Assembly (NCBI GenBank): GCA_041559015.1
Contig: JBFFED010000044.1
Span: 1 to 14,544 of the forward strand
Direction: 5' to 3'
DNA length: 14,544 nt
Origin: COMBO-56-21 sp041559015
GTDB taxonomy: Archaea; Thermoplasmatota; Thermoplasmata; UBA10834
Positions 1 through 6,657 of this stretch are shown here, in pieces. Position 1 is the first letter of the stretch. Each line of letters begins with the position of its first letter. Position numbers and translations under genes: made by a program. The notes under the pieces were generated by a model. The model was given only the letters and a program-made list of their open reading frames with translations. It was not told the origin of the DNA and made no database searches.

Positions 1-24
1 AAGGCCTTGCCAGGACCTCTGTGA
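1..24 (+). other. Possible 3' tail of an upstream gene
   Basis: Reading from base 1, the first frame gives seven sense codons (K A L P G P L) and a TGA at 22-24. The smc promoter follows directly, so this could be the end of a gene lying left of the window. Seven codons cannot show coding character and another frame stays open longer, so this is only a possibility. Confidence 0.2.
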
Positions 25-35
25 GCCTCCGGGCG

Positions 36-53
36 CGAAGAAGTTATATATAC
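36..53 (+). promoter_or_regulatory. Archaeal promoter (BRE and TATA box) of the smc operon
   Basis: A purine-rich BRE-like stretch (CGAAGAAG, 36-43) runs into an AT-only TATA box (TTATATATA, 44-52) in otherwise GC-rich DNA. Normal archaeal spacing puts the transcription start near base 75, which leaves a leader of about 100 bases before the smc ATG at 177. This is the clearest TATA box ahead of the condensin operon. Confidence 0.65.
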
Positions 54-75
54 TCAGATATCCATTTTATTTCCT

Positions 76-93
76 GTCCGACACGTGTCGGAC
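76..93. promoter_or_regulatory. 18-bp perfect palindrome at the smc transcription start (candidate operator)
   Basis: GTCCGACACGTGTCGGAC is an exact 18-bp palindrome centred on CACGTG. It begins about where transcription from the TATA box at 44-52 should start. A dimeric repressor bound here would block initiation or early elongation. In RNA the same bases could form a 7-bp stem with an ACGU loop. The CACGTG core is shared with bacterial parS, but the flanking bases differ. Confidence 0.6.
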
Positions 94-105
94 TAACGGG
101 ATGGG

Positions 106-177
106 ATGCAGAGAACTCACTTTGCAGGCGTTCGCATCAGAGTATGTTTTCGCGTCCTGAACGGAGAGGGTGCCTGA
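106..177 (+). other. Possible leader ORF (23 codons) coupled to smc
   Basis: In the smc leader an ATG at 106 opens a 23-codon frame whose TGA (175-177) shares its last base with the smc ATG (TGATG). A second overlapping frame opens at ATG 101 and ends with TGA at 158-160 after 19 codons. Neither has a convincing ribosome site or recognisable peptide. Coupling to smc is possible but unproven, and short open frames are common in GC-rich leaders. Confidence 0.2.
163..170 (+). promoter_or_regulatory. Shine-Dalgarno site setting the smc start
   Basis: GGAGAGGG lies six bases ahead of the ATG at 177. It supports that start over the in-frame upstream GTG at 21 and ATG at 144, neither of which has a comparable site. 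Confidence 0.6.
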
Positions 178-3100
178 TGTACCTAAAGCAGATCGAGCTT
201 GAGAACTTCAAGTCTTTCGCCAGGAAAACTAAGATCCCGCTCTTGCAGGGTTACAGCTGCGTCACGGGACCGAACGGCGCTGGCAAGTCGAACATCTCCG
301 ACGCGATACTGTTCGTGCTCGGCCCCAAGAGCTCAAGGGTCATCAGAGCGGGCAAACTGACCGACCTCATCTTCAACGGTGGCAAGGACAAGAGGCCGGC
401 CAAGGAATGCTCTGTAAGCCTGGTGTTCGACAATTCTGACCGATTGATACCGATAGACTCAGACACGGTCAGGCTCAGGAGGACCGTCAGGTTATCTGAG
501 AACAACGCCGATGGCTACTACTCCTACTTCTACGTCAACGACCGCAAGTCCTCTCTGGGGGAGTTCGACAACCTGCTGGCGAACGCCAGGATAAGCGCCG
601 ACGGCTACAACTTCGTCCAGCAGGGGGACATCACGCGCATCACGACAATGACCAACCTGGAGAGGCGCAGGATACTCGACGACATATCTGGCATCACGAA
701 GTTCGACGAGGAGATCCAGAGCGCCGAGAAGGAGAAGACCGCCGCGGAGGAGAACATCGCCAGGCTGTCCATCATCCTGGACGAGCTGAGAAAGCAGATG
801 AAGCAGCTAGACGCGGACAGGGATGGCGCCCTGAAGTACAAGGACCTCCACGACAAGATGGCCGTTGCCCAGGCGTGCCTGGTCGTCAAGAGGAAGGAGT
901 CAGGGAACAGGGAGGTATCCTCCCTTAACGAGCAGATCATCAATTACACCCAGGAGAAGGAGAAGTCCGAGAAGAAGAAGGAGGACCTCTCCGCGCAGCT
1001 GATAGAGATCACCCAGGAGCTGGAGCAGGTTGAGGCGGAGATAGCCGAGAGGGGCGGGGACGAAGCCAGGGAGATCAAGGAGAAGATAGACAATCTCAGG
1101 ATTGAGGGCGCGAGGGCGAAGGACGCCGCGCAGAACTCGGAAGAGGCCATCGTGAACCTGAAGGAGGTCAAGCGGGCGCAGCAGGAGGACCTGAAGGCTG
1201 TCCAGAAGGACTTGAAGGAGCTCGAGGAGAAGCTAGCGCCATTCAAGGAGAGCCACGAGGGCAAGGCCAAGCTCCTCGAGGAGAAGAGGGCAAAGCTGAC
1301 CGAGCACCAGGACCAGATATCCAAGTCAGACTCGGAGTTCAGCGGCTTGCAGAAGGAGTCACTCGAGCTGTCGGTCGATGTCACTTCGAAGGAGGAGAAG
1401 CTCCATGCGCTGAACCTCGAGCACGACCGCCTTGAAGAGAAGGTGCAGAGGCTCAGGATCGACATCGCCAACCTCGAGGAGACCAAGAAGACCTACGAGT
1501 TCGAGCTCAAGGACTCCGAGTGGTCGATCAAGGAGCTCAAGAGCGAGACGAAGTCGGCCAACCAGGGCACGAGGAAGCTCCAGGAGGAGTACCAGGCCAA
1601 GAGGAACAAGGAGAAGAAGCTCCTCGGGCAGTACCAGGACCTGGACAACGCCATAAAGACCCTTACGAGGGAGTACAACCAGCTCAAGGCCGAGGCGGAA
1701 GCGGTCGATCAGGTCAGGAGAGGCTACACCAGCGCGGTCAGCTCCGTCCTGGAGGCCAGGGACAAGGGCGCCATCAAGGGCATCCACGGCAGCGTCGCCG
1801 AGCTGGCGGAGGTCGAAGACGACTACGAGACCGCGGTGAATGTCGCCGCAGGCTCCAGGATGCAGGCGATAGTCGTGGATGACGACTCGGTCGCCGCGGA
1901 GTGCATATCGTACCTCAAGAGGAACAAGCTCGGTAGGGCGACCTTTCTGCCGCTGAGCAGGATGGTCGACGGGAGGCCCAGGGGCAAGGCGATACTGGCC
2001 TCGAAGAGTTCAGTCGGGTTCGCAATCGACCTTGTCAGGTTCGACGAGAAGTACAGGACGGCCTTCTGGTTCGTCCTCGGGGACACTGTGGTCGTGAAGA
2101 ACCTCGATGAGGCCCGGAAGCTGATGGGTGGCGTGAGGCTGGTCACACTCGAGGGCGAGCTCGCTGAGGCGAGCGGCGCTATGGTGGGCGGGACACTCGA
2201 CAAGAACCTGCTCAAGATAGGCGCACCGTCGGAGAGCAAGATTGAGAAGAAGTCTACCGAGCTCAGGACGGCCATCGAGCAGGCGGAGAAGGTTCAGGAT
2301 GAGCTGGCCCAGCTCAAGACGGACATCGCCCAGCTCGAGGAGGCGATCAGGGACATCAACGCGAAGGACTCAGGGGAGAGCGTCAAGATAAGCACCCTCG
2401 AGGCCAAGAAGAAGGAGTTCGAACAGAGGCTCGTTTCGCTCGACAGCGAGCTCGACGGGAAGAGCAAGGACCTTGCTGAGTGCCTCGACCTCATAGAGAA
2501 GACCAAGGAGGACGTCCAGAAGTTCAGATCAGACATTGAGAATCTCAAGAAGAAGAAGGAGGCGAAGGACAAGAAGCTCCTCGAAGCCACCCCACAGGAA
2601 CTCTCGAAGGCGCTGAAACAGCTCGAGACTGAGATATTCGAGCTGTCGAACGAGGTCTCAGGTCTCAGCTCCGAGATTCAGACGATAACCAAGCAGATGG
2701 AGATCGTCGAGGTGCGGAAGAAGGAGCTTGAGGCCGCCATCAAGGCGACTGAGGACAACGCGACCCAGCACAAGTCGAAGGGCGAGGAGAGCGTCCAGAG
2801 GCAGGCGCAGATGGAGACTGAGCTGAAGGCACTCCTGAAGATGGAGAGGTCCATGGGCGACGAACTGAACTCTCTGAGGACCAAGCGCGACGCCCACTAC
2901 AAGAAGAAGACGGACACCGAGGCGAACGTCGAGAAGGTCACGACGAAGATACAGACAAGTTGCGACTTCGTCCTGAGCCTCCAGACGAAGGTCCAGGAGG
3001 CCGAGAAGAATCTCCAGGAGGCCGAGGGCGAACTGGCACAGTACTCCGCGCTCAAGCTCCCGGATGAGATGCCCACGGTCGAGGACCTCAAGATCTCTAT

Positions 3101-3788
3101 CGCGGAGTGCGAGAGGAAGATGTCTACCCTGGGCGCGGTCAACCTGAAGGCAATCGACGAGTACGACGACAAGAAGTCCAGGTTCGACGGCCTCAAGGAG
3201 GAGATCGGCCAACTCGAGAAGCAGAGGACCAACCTGAACAAGCTGGTGACCGAGCTCAACGACAAGAAGACCGTCGGGTTCATGAGGATATTCGGCGGCA
3301 TCAACGACAACTTCAGGAAGGTCTTCGCGGAGCTCTCGGGAGGGGGCGAGGCGGAGCTGCTCCTGGAGAATGAGCAGAACCCGTTGTCCGGCGGGCTCAT
3401 CATGAAGGCCAGGCCGAAGGACAAGAAGGGCGTGAGGATGGAGGCCCTCTCGGGTGGCGAGAAGTCCCTGACCGCATTGTCGTTCATCATGGCGATACAG
3501 GCACACGAGCCGTCGCCGTTCTACCTGCTGGACGAGGTCGACATGTTCCTGGACGGCGTGAACGCGGAGAACGTCGCCAGGGCGGTCAAGAGGAGCACGA
3601 AGAACGCCCAGTTCATACAGATCTCCCTCAGGAATGTGACCCTCAAAGAGGCGGACCACATAATAGGCGTGACGATGCAGCGCGAGGGGGTCTCGGACAT
3701 AGTGATGAGGCCCAACATAGGCGAGGGCACCGAGGAACAGCAGGACGTACCCGCGCCAGAGCAGAACATCGAGGGGGAGGCAGCCTAG
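177..3788 (+). CDS. smc: Chromosome partition/condensin ATPase SMC
   Basis: This is the SMC subunit, an ABC-type ATPase that dimerises and, with ScpA and ScpB, folds and segregates the chromosome. The 1203-residue product has the full family layout. It has an N-terminal half-head with Walker A GPNGAGKS (31-38), a long coiled coil (about 178-510), and a hinge (about 531-672, ending near GAMVGGT). A second coiled coil returns from about 690, followed by the C-terminal half-head with signature LSGGEK (1091-1096) and Walker B LLDEVD (1117-1122). The ATG at 177 is chosen because MYLKQIELENFKSF is the conserved family start and GGAGAGGG lies at 163-170. The frame continues upstream to a GTG at 21, but those 52 residues match nothing in SMC. 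A short acidic tail (about 1180-1203) follows the head. The length is normal and the gene intact. Confidence 0.97.
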   Translation: MYLKQIELENFKSFARKTKIPLLQGYSCVTGPNGAGKSNISDAILFVLGPKSSRVIRAGKLTDLIFNGGKDKRPAKECSVSLVFDNSDRLIPIDSDTVRLRRTVRLSENNADGYYSYFYVNDRKSSLGEFDNLLANARISADGYNFVQQGDITRITTMTNLERRRILDDISGITKFDEEIQSAEKEKTAAEENIARLSIILDELRKQMKQLDADRDGALKYKDLHDKMAVAQACLVVKRKESGNREVSSLNEQIINYTQEKEKSEKKKEDLSAQLIEITQELEQVEAEIAERGGDEAREIKEKIDNLRIEGARAKDAAQNSEEAIVNLKEVKRAQQEDLKAVQKDLKELEEKLAPFKESHEGKAKLLEEKRAKLTEHQDQISKSDSEFSGLQKESLELSVDVTSKEEKLHALNLEHDRLEEKVQRLRIDIANLEETKKTYEFELKDSEWSIKELKSETKSANQGTRKLQEEYQAKRNKEKKLLGQYQDLDNAIKTLTREYNQLKAEAEAVDQVRRGYTSAVSSVLEARDKGAIKGIHGSVAELAEVEDDYETAVNVAAGSRMQAIVVDDDSVAAECISYLKRNKLGRATFLPLSRMVDGRPRGKAILASKSSVGFAIDLVRFDEKYRTAFWFVLGDTVVVKNLDEARKLMGGVRLVTLEGELAEASGAMVGGTLDKNLLKIGAPSESKIEKKSTELRTAIEQAEKVQDELAQLKTDIAQLEEAIRDINAKDSGESVKISTLEAKKKEFEQRLVSLDSELDGKSKDLAECLDLIEKTKEDVQKFRSDIENLKKKKEAKDKKLLEATPQELSKALKQLETEIFELSNEVSGLSSEIQTITKQMEIVEVRKKELEAAIKATEDNATQHKSKGEESVQRQAQMETELKALLKMERSMGDELNSLRTKRDAHYKKKTDTEANVEKVTTKIQTSCDFVLSLQTKVQEAEKNLQEAEGELAQYSALKLPDEMPTVEDLKISIAECERKMSTLGAVNLKAIDEYDDKKSRFDGLKEEIGQLEKQRTNLNKLVTELNDKKTVGFMRIFGGINDNFRKVFAELSGGGEAELLLENEQNPLSGGLIMKARPKDKKGVRMEALSGGEKSLTALSFIMAIQAHEPSPFYLLDEVDMFLDGVNAENVARAVKRSTKNAQFIQISLRNVTLKEADHIIGVTMQREGVSDIVMRPNIGEGTEEQQDVPAPEQNIEGEAA
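3773..3780 (+). promoter_or_regulatory. Shine-Dalgarno site of scpA inside the smc tail
   Basis: GGGGGAGG sits eight bases ahead of the scpA ATG at 3789 and is part of the last smc codons (a glycine/glutamate tail). This favours reinitiation or coupled translation at the smc-scpA junction. Confidence 0.6.
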
Positions 3789-4718
3789 ATGAGCTTCACG
3801 AGCGAGTGCACTGACGTCATCGGCCACCTCATGTTCCACAAGGCGATCATCGAGGACGACGCGGTCCCCGGCAGAGAGTCCAAGATCGAGGGCTACATGC
3901 GCATGGTCGCTGAGATGCAGACCGGCAAGCTCGTCAGCTCCGAGGACCCCTTCGAGAGGAGCGTGGCTGTCGTCTTCGAGCTGGTGGTGAACAACAAGCT
4001 GAACCCCTGGGACATCAACCTCATAGAGTTCTCGAAGATGTACCTGGCCAGGGTGAGGAAGGCGAGCGACCTCAACCTCATAATCGCTGGCAAGCTGGTG
4101 TACATGGCGTGGGAGATACTCAAGCTCCAGACGGAGCAGGTGCTCCAGCGCGTGGACAGGCCGGAGCAGGTGGAGATCATGTTCGACGGGTGGGATCCGG
4201 ACCACCTCGACCTTTTCGTGGACCCGTTCGAACTCGGCGCGGGAGAGGTCCTGTTGCGCACCGACGAGGCCGCAATAGATGAGAAGGTCAGGAGGAAATC
4301 CGAGAGGCCCGTGACCCTGATCGACCTACTGGACGCCTTCGAGGAGGCGAAAAAGGAATCGGACATCAGGCAGGAACTCTCCAAGTTCATGGAGAAGTAC
4401 AAGAGGCCCGAGTTCGAGGACAAGTCGCACAAGGAGAGCCTGGAGGAGGACATAGCCGAGGTTTGGGAGAGGATCCAGGCGTGCGGCCAGGGCTCTGTTG
4501 CCATATCCGACCTGTACAACGGGGGAAAGGAGGACCGAATAAGGGTCTTCGTATCCATACTGTTCCTTGCCAGGATGGGCAAGCTGCACGTCTGGCAGGA
4601 GAAGATGCCCTTCGGGGAGGTGTTCCTCGAGGTCAAAGTCCCGTGGGACATCGCGCAGCTGGAGGACGCCACTACGATGGTCACTGACAAGATAGAAGAG
4701 GCTCCGGTGGTGAAGTGA
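3789..4718 (+). CDS. scpA: Kleisin subunit ScpA
   Basis: ScpA is the kleisin that bridges the two SMC heads and binds ScpB. The N-terminal region holds the typical kleisin block NNKLNPWDINLIEF (68-81), where the N-terminal helical domain contacts the SMC neck. A variable, charged linker follows (about 121-215). The C-terminal winged-helix (about 217-282) includes VSILFLARMGKLHVWQ (255-270), which matches the part of the family that caps the other SMC head. The 309-residue length is somewhat above usual for an archaeal ScpA, mainly through the N-terminal 50 residues and the linker. The ATG starts at the base after the smc TAG, and a strong GGGGGAGG (3773-3780) inside the end of smc serves as ribosome site. 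Subunits are therefore probably made together from one message. Confidence 0.9.
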   Translation: MSFTSECTDVIGHLMFHKAIIEDDAVPGRESKIEGYMRMVAEMQTGKLVSSEDPFERSVAVVFELVVNNKLNPWDINLIEFSKMYLARVRKASDLNLIIAGKLVYMAWEILKLQTEQVLQRVDRPEQVEIMFDGWDPDHLDLFVDPFELGAGEVLLRTDEAAIDEKVRRKSERPVTLIDLLDAFEEAKKESDIRQELSKFMEKYKRPEFEDKSHKESLEEDIAEVWERIQACGQGSVAISDLYNGGKEDRIRVFVSILFLARMGKLHVWQEKMPFGEVFLEVKVPWDIAQLEDATTMVTDKIEEAPVVK

Positions 4719-5236
4719 AGACAGAGAGGATAGTCGAGGCGGAGCTGTTCTCCGCGGCGAAGCCAGTGACGGTCACTGACCTCCAGACGGCTTCAGGGCT
4801 GGACGCCAGGACCATCAGGAGCGCACTCAACAAGCTCATGGACGAGTACAACGAGTCCGAGCGGGCCATCGAGATCGCCAAGATGGGGCCCAGGTACGCC
4901 ATGCAGGTCAAGAAGGAGTACTCGACGCAGGCTGGCAGGCTCGCTGAGCTCAAGGTCCCGAAGGACGTCCTGAAGACCGCCTCGCTGATCGCCTACTATC
5001 AGCCAGTGCTCCAGAGCAAGATGTTCGATCTCGTCGGGGCCAAGATATACGACCATGTGAAGCAGCTGGTCGAGCTCGGCCTGGTCAAGGCGAAGCCAAA
5101 GAGGAAGAGCGTCGAACTGACCACGACCAAGCGATTCATTGAGACCTTCGGGATAGACGCGCGTTCGAGGCAGGATGTCAAGGACTGGCTGGAGGATCAG
5201 GTGGCCAAGATATCCGGTAAACCCCCTCAGGCCTGA
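4715..5236 (+). CDS. scpB: Segregation and condensation protein ScpB
   Basis: ScpB is the winged-helix partner that binds the ScpA linker in the SMC complex. The 173-residue product shows two winged-helix units, about 4-68 and 83-147. The second has the recognisable family pattern LKTASLIAYYQPV (86-98), then VKQLVELGLVKAK and a short strand ending at FIETFGI. The start is GTG at 4715, which overlaps the scpA stop as GTGA. That gives tight translational coupling and completes the smc-scpA-scpB operon. The C-terminal tail (about 150-173) is charged and probably unstructured. Nothing is missing. Archaeal ScpB is often short, and this length is ordinary. Confidence 0.88.
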   Translation: MKTERIVEAELFSAAKPVTVTDLQTASGLDARTIRSALNKLMDEYNESERAIEIAKMGPRYAMQVKKEYSTQAGRLAELKVPKDVLKTASLIAYYQPVLQSKMFDLVGAKIYDHVKQLVELGLVKAKPKRKSVELTTTKRFIETFGIDARSRQDVKDWLEDQVAKISGKPPQA

Positions 5237-5237
5237 C

Positions 5238-5330
5238 TATTAATACCCACGACTGGGCCAGCGGTGCCTCCGACCGCATGATAACGACACGGCAAGGGTT
5301 TTAGACGCCCCAGGGGAATCACCCCTTGGG
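5238..5330 (+). promoter_or_regulatory. Intergenic promoter region with GC-rich inverted repeat
   Basis: The 106-base gap after scpB holds two possible TATA boxes: TATTAATA (5238-5245) directly after the scpB stop, and TTTTAGA (5299-5305). The second would give a leader of about 15 bases for the membrane protein at 5343. Between it and the ATG lies an inverted repeat, CCCAGGGG (5309-5316) and CCCCTTGGG (5322-5330) around a five-base loop, with a one-base bulge. It may be an scpB terminator hairpin, an operator or an mRNA stem. Confidence 0.4.
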
Positions 5331-5342
5331 TCTCGGAATCTC

Positions 5343-6269
5343 ATGAAGGCAAACCTCCTTTGTCTAGCAGGGGCGGCCCTGGGCCTTGTGTCCCTGCTTC
5401 TCCCGTGGTGGCAAGGTGCAGAGCTCGGCCTCGGGCTGATGATAGACCGCGACTACATGCTCGTGCAGGACGTCCTGTTCGATTCGACCGAGTTCGACTC
5501 CATGTTCTTGGTCGCGTGCACGCTGTTCGTCGTGGGCACATTGCTGGCGTTCTGGAGCCCCCTGGGCGGACTGGTGCAGGTCCCGGGGGCCCTGGGGTTC
5601 TTCGCCATGTTCGGCTCCGAGATAGGCGTCCGCAGGGGAGAGGATGCCATCGCTCTCGGGGCGTACCTGGGCCTGATTTCGATGATCATCGTGACCGTCA
5701 GTCTGATCGTCCCCCTCGGGATAGGTTATTCGCTCGAGCGGAGAGCGCACAAGAGATCGCTCTCCTCCCCGGACAAGTTCATCACTGTGAGTTGGTATGG
5801 CGACAGAGAGAGGATCAGGTTGAACGTCCTGGCCCTCTGCGGGGCGCTCATCGCTTTTGTCTGCATCGCGCTCCCGTGGTCTACGCTCTCGACCACATCT
5901 CCCGCTCCTGAGATGGTATTGGAGCAGAGACCGCTGTTCCATTACATGTGGGGAGACCTTGCCACTCCGAGCGCGTACGTGTTCATAATCGGCTCCGCCA
6001 TCGCTGTTGTGACTACCTTGGGCGTCATCATCCAGATGGTCGGGTTCGTCTGGTTCTGGGCGGTGTTCGCGGGGAGCATGGGCACATACCCGGATGTGGC
6101 CAGGACTGTGGAAGAATCTTTCGCGACGGGTTTCTACCTCAGCGTGCTGGCGATGCTGATGATCGCCTTCGCGATCATTCTGCCCCTGGGCGTGGGTTAC
6201 TACAGGCGGAAGAAGACCGCCTGGACCAAGTTGTTCGTCTGGGGAAAGGCGGAGGCGCGCACCTACTGA
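5343..6269 (+). CDS. Integral membrane protein with tandem four-helix duplication, function unknown
   Basis: I do not recognise a characterised family. The 308 residues hold about eight hydrophobic segments (roughly 4-22, 53-71, 74-92, 106-129, 160-179, 211-231, 233-248 and 262-286). The two halves are copies. LPW at 20-22 recurs at 177-179, PLGIGY at 124-129 recurs as PLGVGY at 281-286, and Asn4 recurs as Asn161, all at the same offset of 157. The first helix pair has 9 identities over 20 positions. The soluble link between halves (about 131-158) is positively charged, so it is probably cytoplasmic. The ATG at 5343 gives a short N-terminus leading straight into helix 1. There is no catalytic or transport motif, and neighbours give no functional clue. 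Eight helices from a duplicated half are compatible with a transporter or a structural membrane protein. Confidence 0.8.
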   Translation: MKANLLCLAGAALGLVSLLLPWWQGAELGLGLMIDRDYMLVQDVLFDSTEFDSMFLVACTLFVVGTLLAFWSPLGGLVQVPGALGFFAMFGSEIGVRRGEDAIALGAYLGLISMIIVTVSLIVPLGIGYSLERRAHKRSLSSPDKFITVSWYGDRERIRLNVLALCGALIAFVCIALPWSTLSTTSPAPEMVLEQRPLFHYMWGDLATPSAYVFIIGSAIAVVTTLGVIIQMVGFVWFWAVFAGSMGTYPDVARTVEESFATGFYLSVLAMLMIAFAIILPLGVGYYRRKKTAWTKLFVWGKAEARTY

Positions 6270-6302
6270 TACTTCGGTCAGAGTTGCCCCCAGTACGCAA
6301 AG

Positions 6303-6338
6303 CTTTATGAGAACCCTAGGCATTGACACGGCCGTGAT
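6303..6338 (+). promoter_or_regulatory. lsm promoter with 10-bp palindrome at the start site
   Basis: CTTTATGA (6303-6310) is a plausible TATA box. Its expected start of transcription, near 6331, falls inside the perfect palindrome CACGGCCGTG (6327-6336). The last bases of the palindrome also form GTGAT (6334-6338), a usable ribosome site five bases before the ATG at 6344. A factor bound to the dyad could affect transcription here. Confidence 0.4.
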
Positions 6339-6343
6339 TTAAG

Positions 6344-6562
6344 ATGGTGATGCCTCTGAGTTTGTTAGAGAAATCCATGAACAAGAAGGTCTCGCTGCTC
6401 CTGAAGGACAGTCGGCTTCTTGTGGGCACGCTCGTCGGCTTCGACGACTACCTCAACATGGTTCTCGAGGACACCGAGGAGACGAACGGCGAGAACGTTA
6501 AGCGCCTGGGAGTCGTAATACTCAGGGGCAACAACGTCGTCAGCATCTCTCCTCTGCAGTGA
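6344..6562 (+). CDS. Archaeal Sm-like (Lsm) RNA-binding protein
   Basis: This small Sm-fold protein should form a six- or seven-membered ring that binds U-rich RNA, as other archaeal Lsm proteins do. The 72 residues carry the Sm1 motif (about 14-43), with GFDDYLNMVL at 32-41 and the RNA-contacting Asn38. The Sm2 motif LGVVILRGNNVVSI (55-68) includes the Arg-Gly pair at 61-62. The ATG at 6344 follows GTGAT at 6334-6338. An in-frame ATG at 6350 would remove two residues and cannot be excluded. In many archaea an lsm gene is followed by the ribosomal protein L37e gene, and no such gene is seen here. It has its own TATA box and appears monocistronic. Confidence 0.93.
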   Translation: MVMPLSLLEKSMNKKVSLLLKDSRLLVGTLVGFDDYLNMVLEDTEETNGENVKRLGVVILRGNNVVSISPLQ

Positions 6563-6567
6563 TTGAT

Positions 6568-6580
6568 TGTTTCTGAAACA
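6568..6580. repeat. Short inverted repeat downstream of lsm (possible terminator)
   Basis: TGTTTC and GAAACA flank a single T just after the lsm stop, in a locally T-rich stretch (GATTGATTGTTTCT). Archaeal termination often uses T-rich runs, so this may mark the lsm 3' end. The RNA hairpin would be weak (five pairs, three-base loop). Confidence 0.25.
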
Positions 6581-6627
6581 GGCATACTCCCAGCTGGTGC
6601 GCCGCCCCTCAGATCCCGCAGGATGGA

Positions 6628-6634
6628 TTTATAC
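6628..6634 (+). promoter_or_regulatory. TATA box of a leaderless transcript
   Basis: TTTATAC is a strong archaeal TATA box centred about 27 bases before the GTG at 6658. The transcript probably starts at or next to the start codon, so the downstream gene would be translated without a ribosome site. No Shine-Dalgarno sequence precedes the GTG, in agreement. Confidence 0.65.
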
Positions 6635-6657
6635 GCACGAACCCCATCCCCGATGAT

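Noticed and set aside
21..176. Extension of smc to an in-frame GTG at 21, adding 52 residues
   Set aside because: The extra residues cover the TATA box, the palindrome and the leader, match no SMC domain, and the conserved N-terminus begins exactly at the ATG at 177 with a ribosome site.
1200..1700. Repetitive GAG/AAG/CTC-rich sequence in smc
   Set aside because: The repetition reflects the glutamate, lysine and leucine codons of the coiled coil and not a DNA repeat element.
2658..4205. 515-codon open frame on the minus strand opposite smc and scpA
   Set aside because: It lies antisense to two clearly identified genes. Its leucine-, arginine- and histidine-rich composition is typical of the complement of GC-rich coiled-coil codons, and it shows no domain.
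5364..6329. 321-codon minus-strand frame opposite the membrane protein
   Set aside because: Its composition is polar and low-complexity, while the plus-strand product has regular membrane helices and an internal repeat. It is a shadow frame.
6568..6580. parS-like half-sites TGTTTC and GAAACA after lsm
   Set aside because: The arms equal those of the bacterial parS consensus, but the central ACGT is replaced by one T. This puts the half-sites on the wrong helical phase, and no parB-like gene is in the window. It is probably coincidence.
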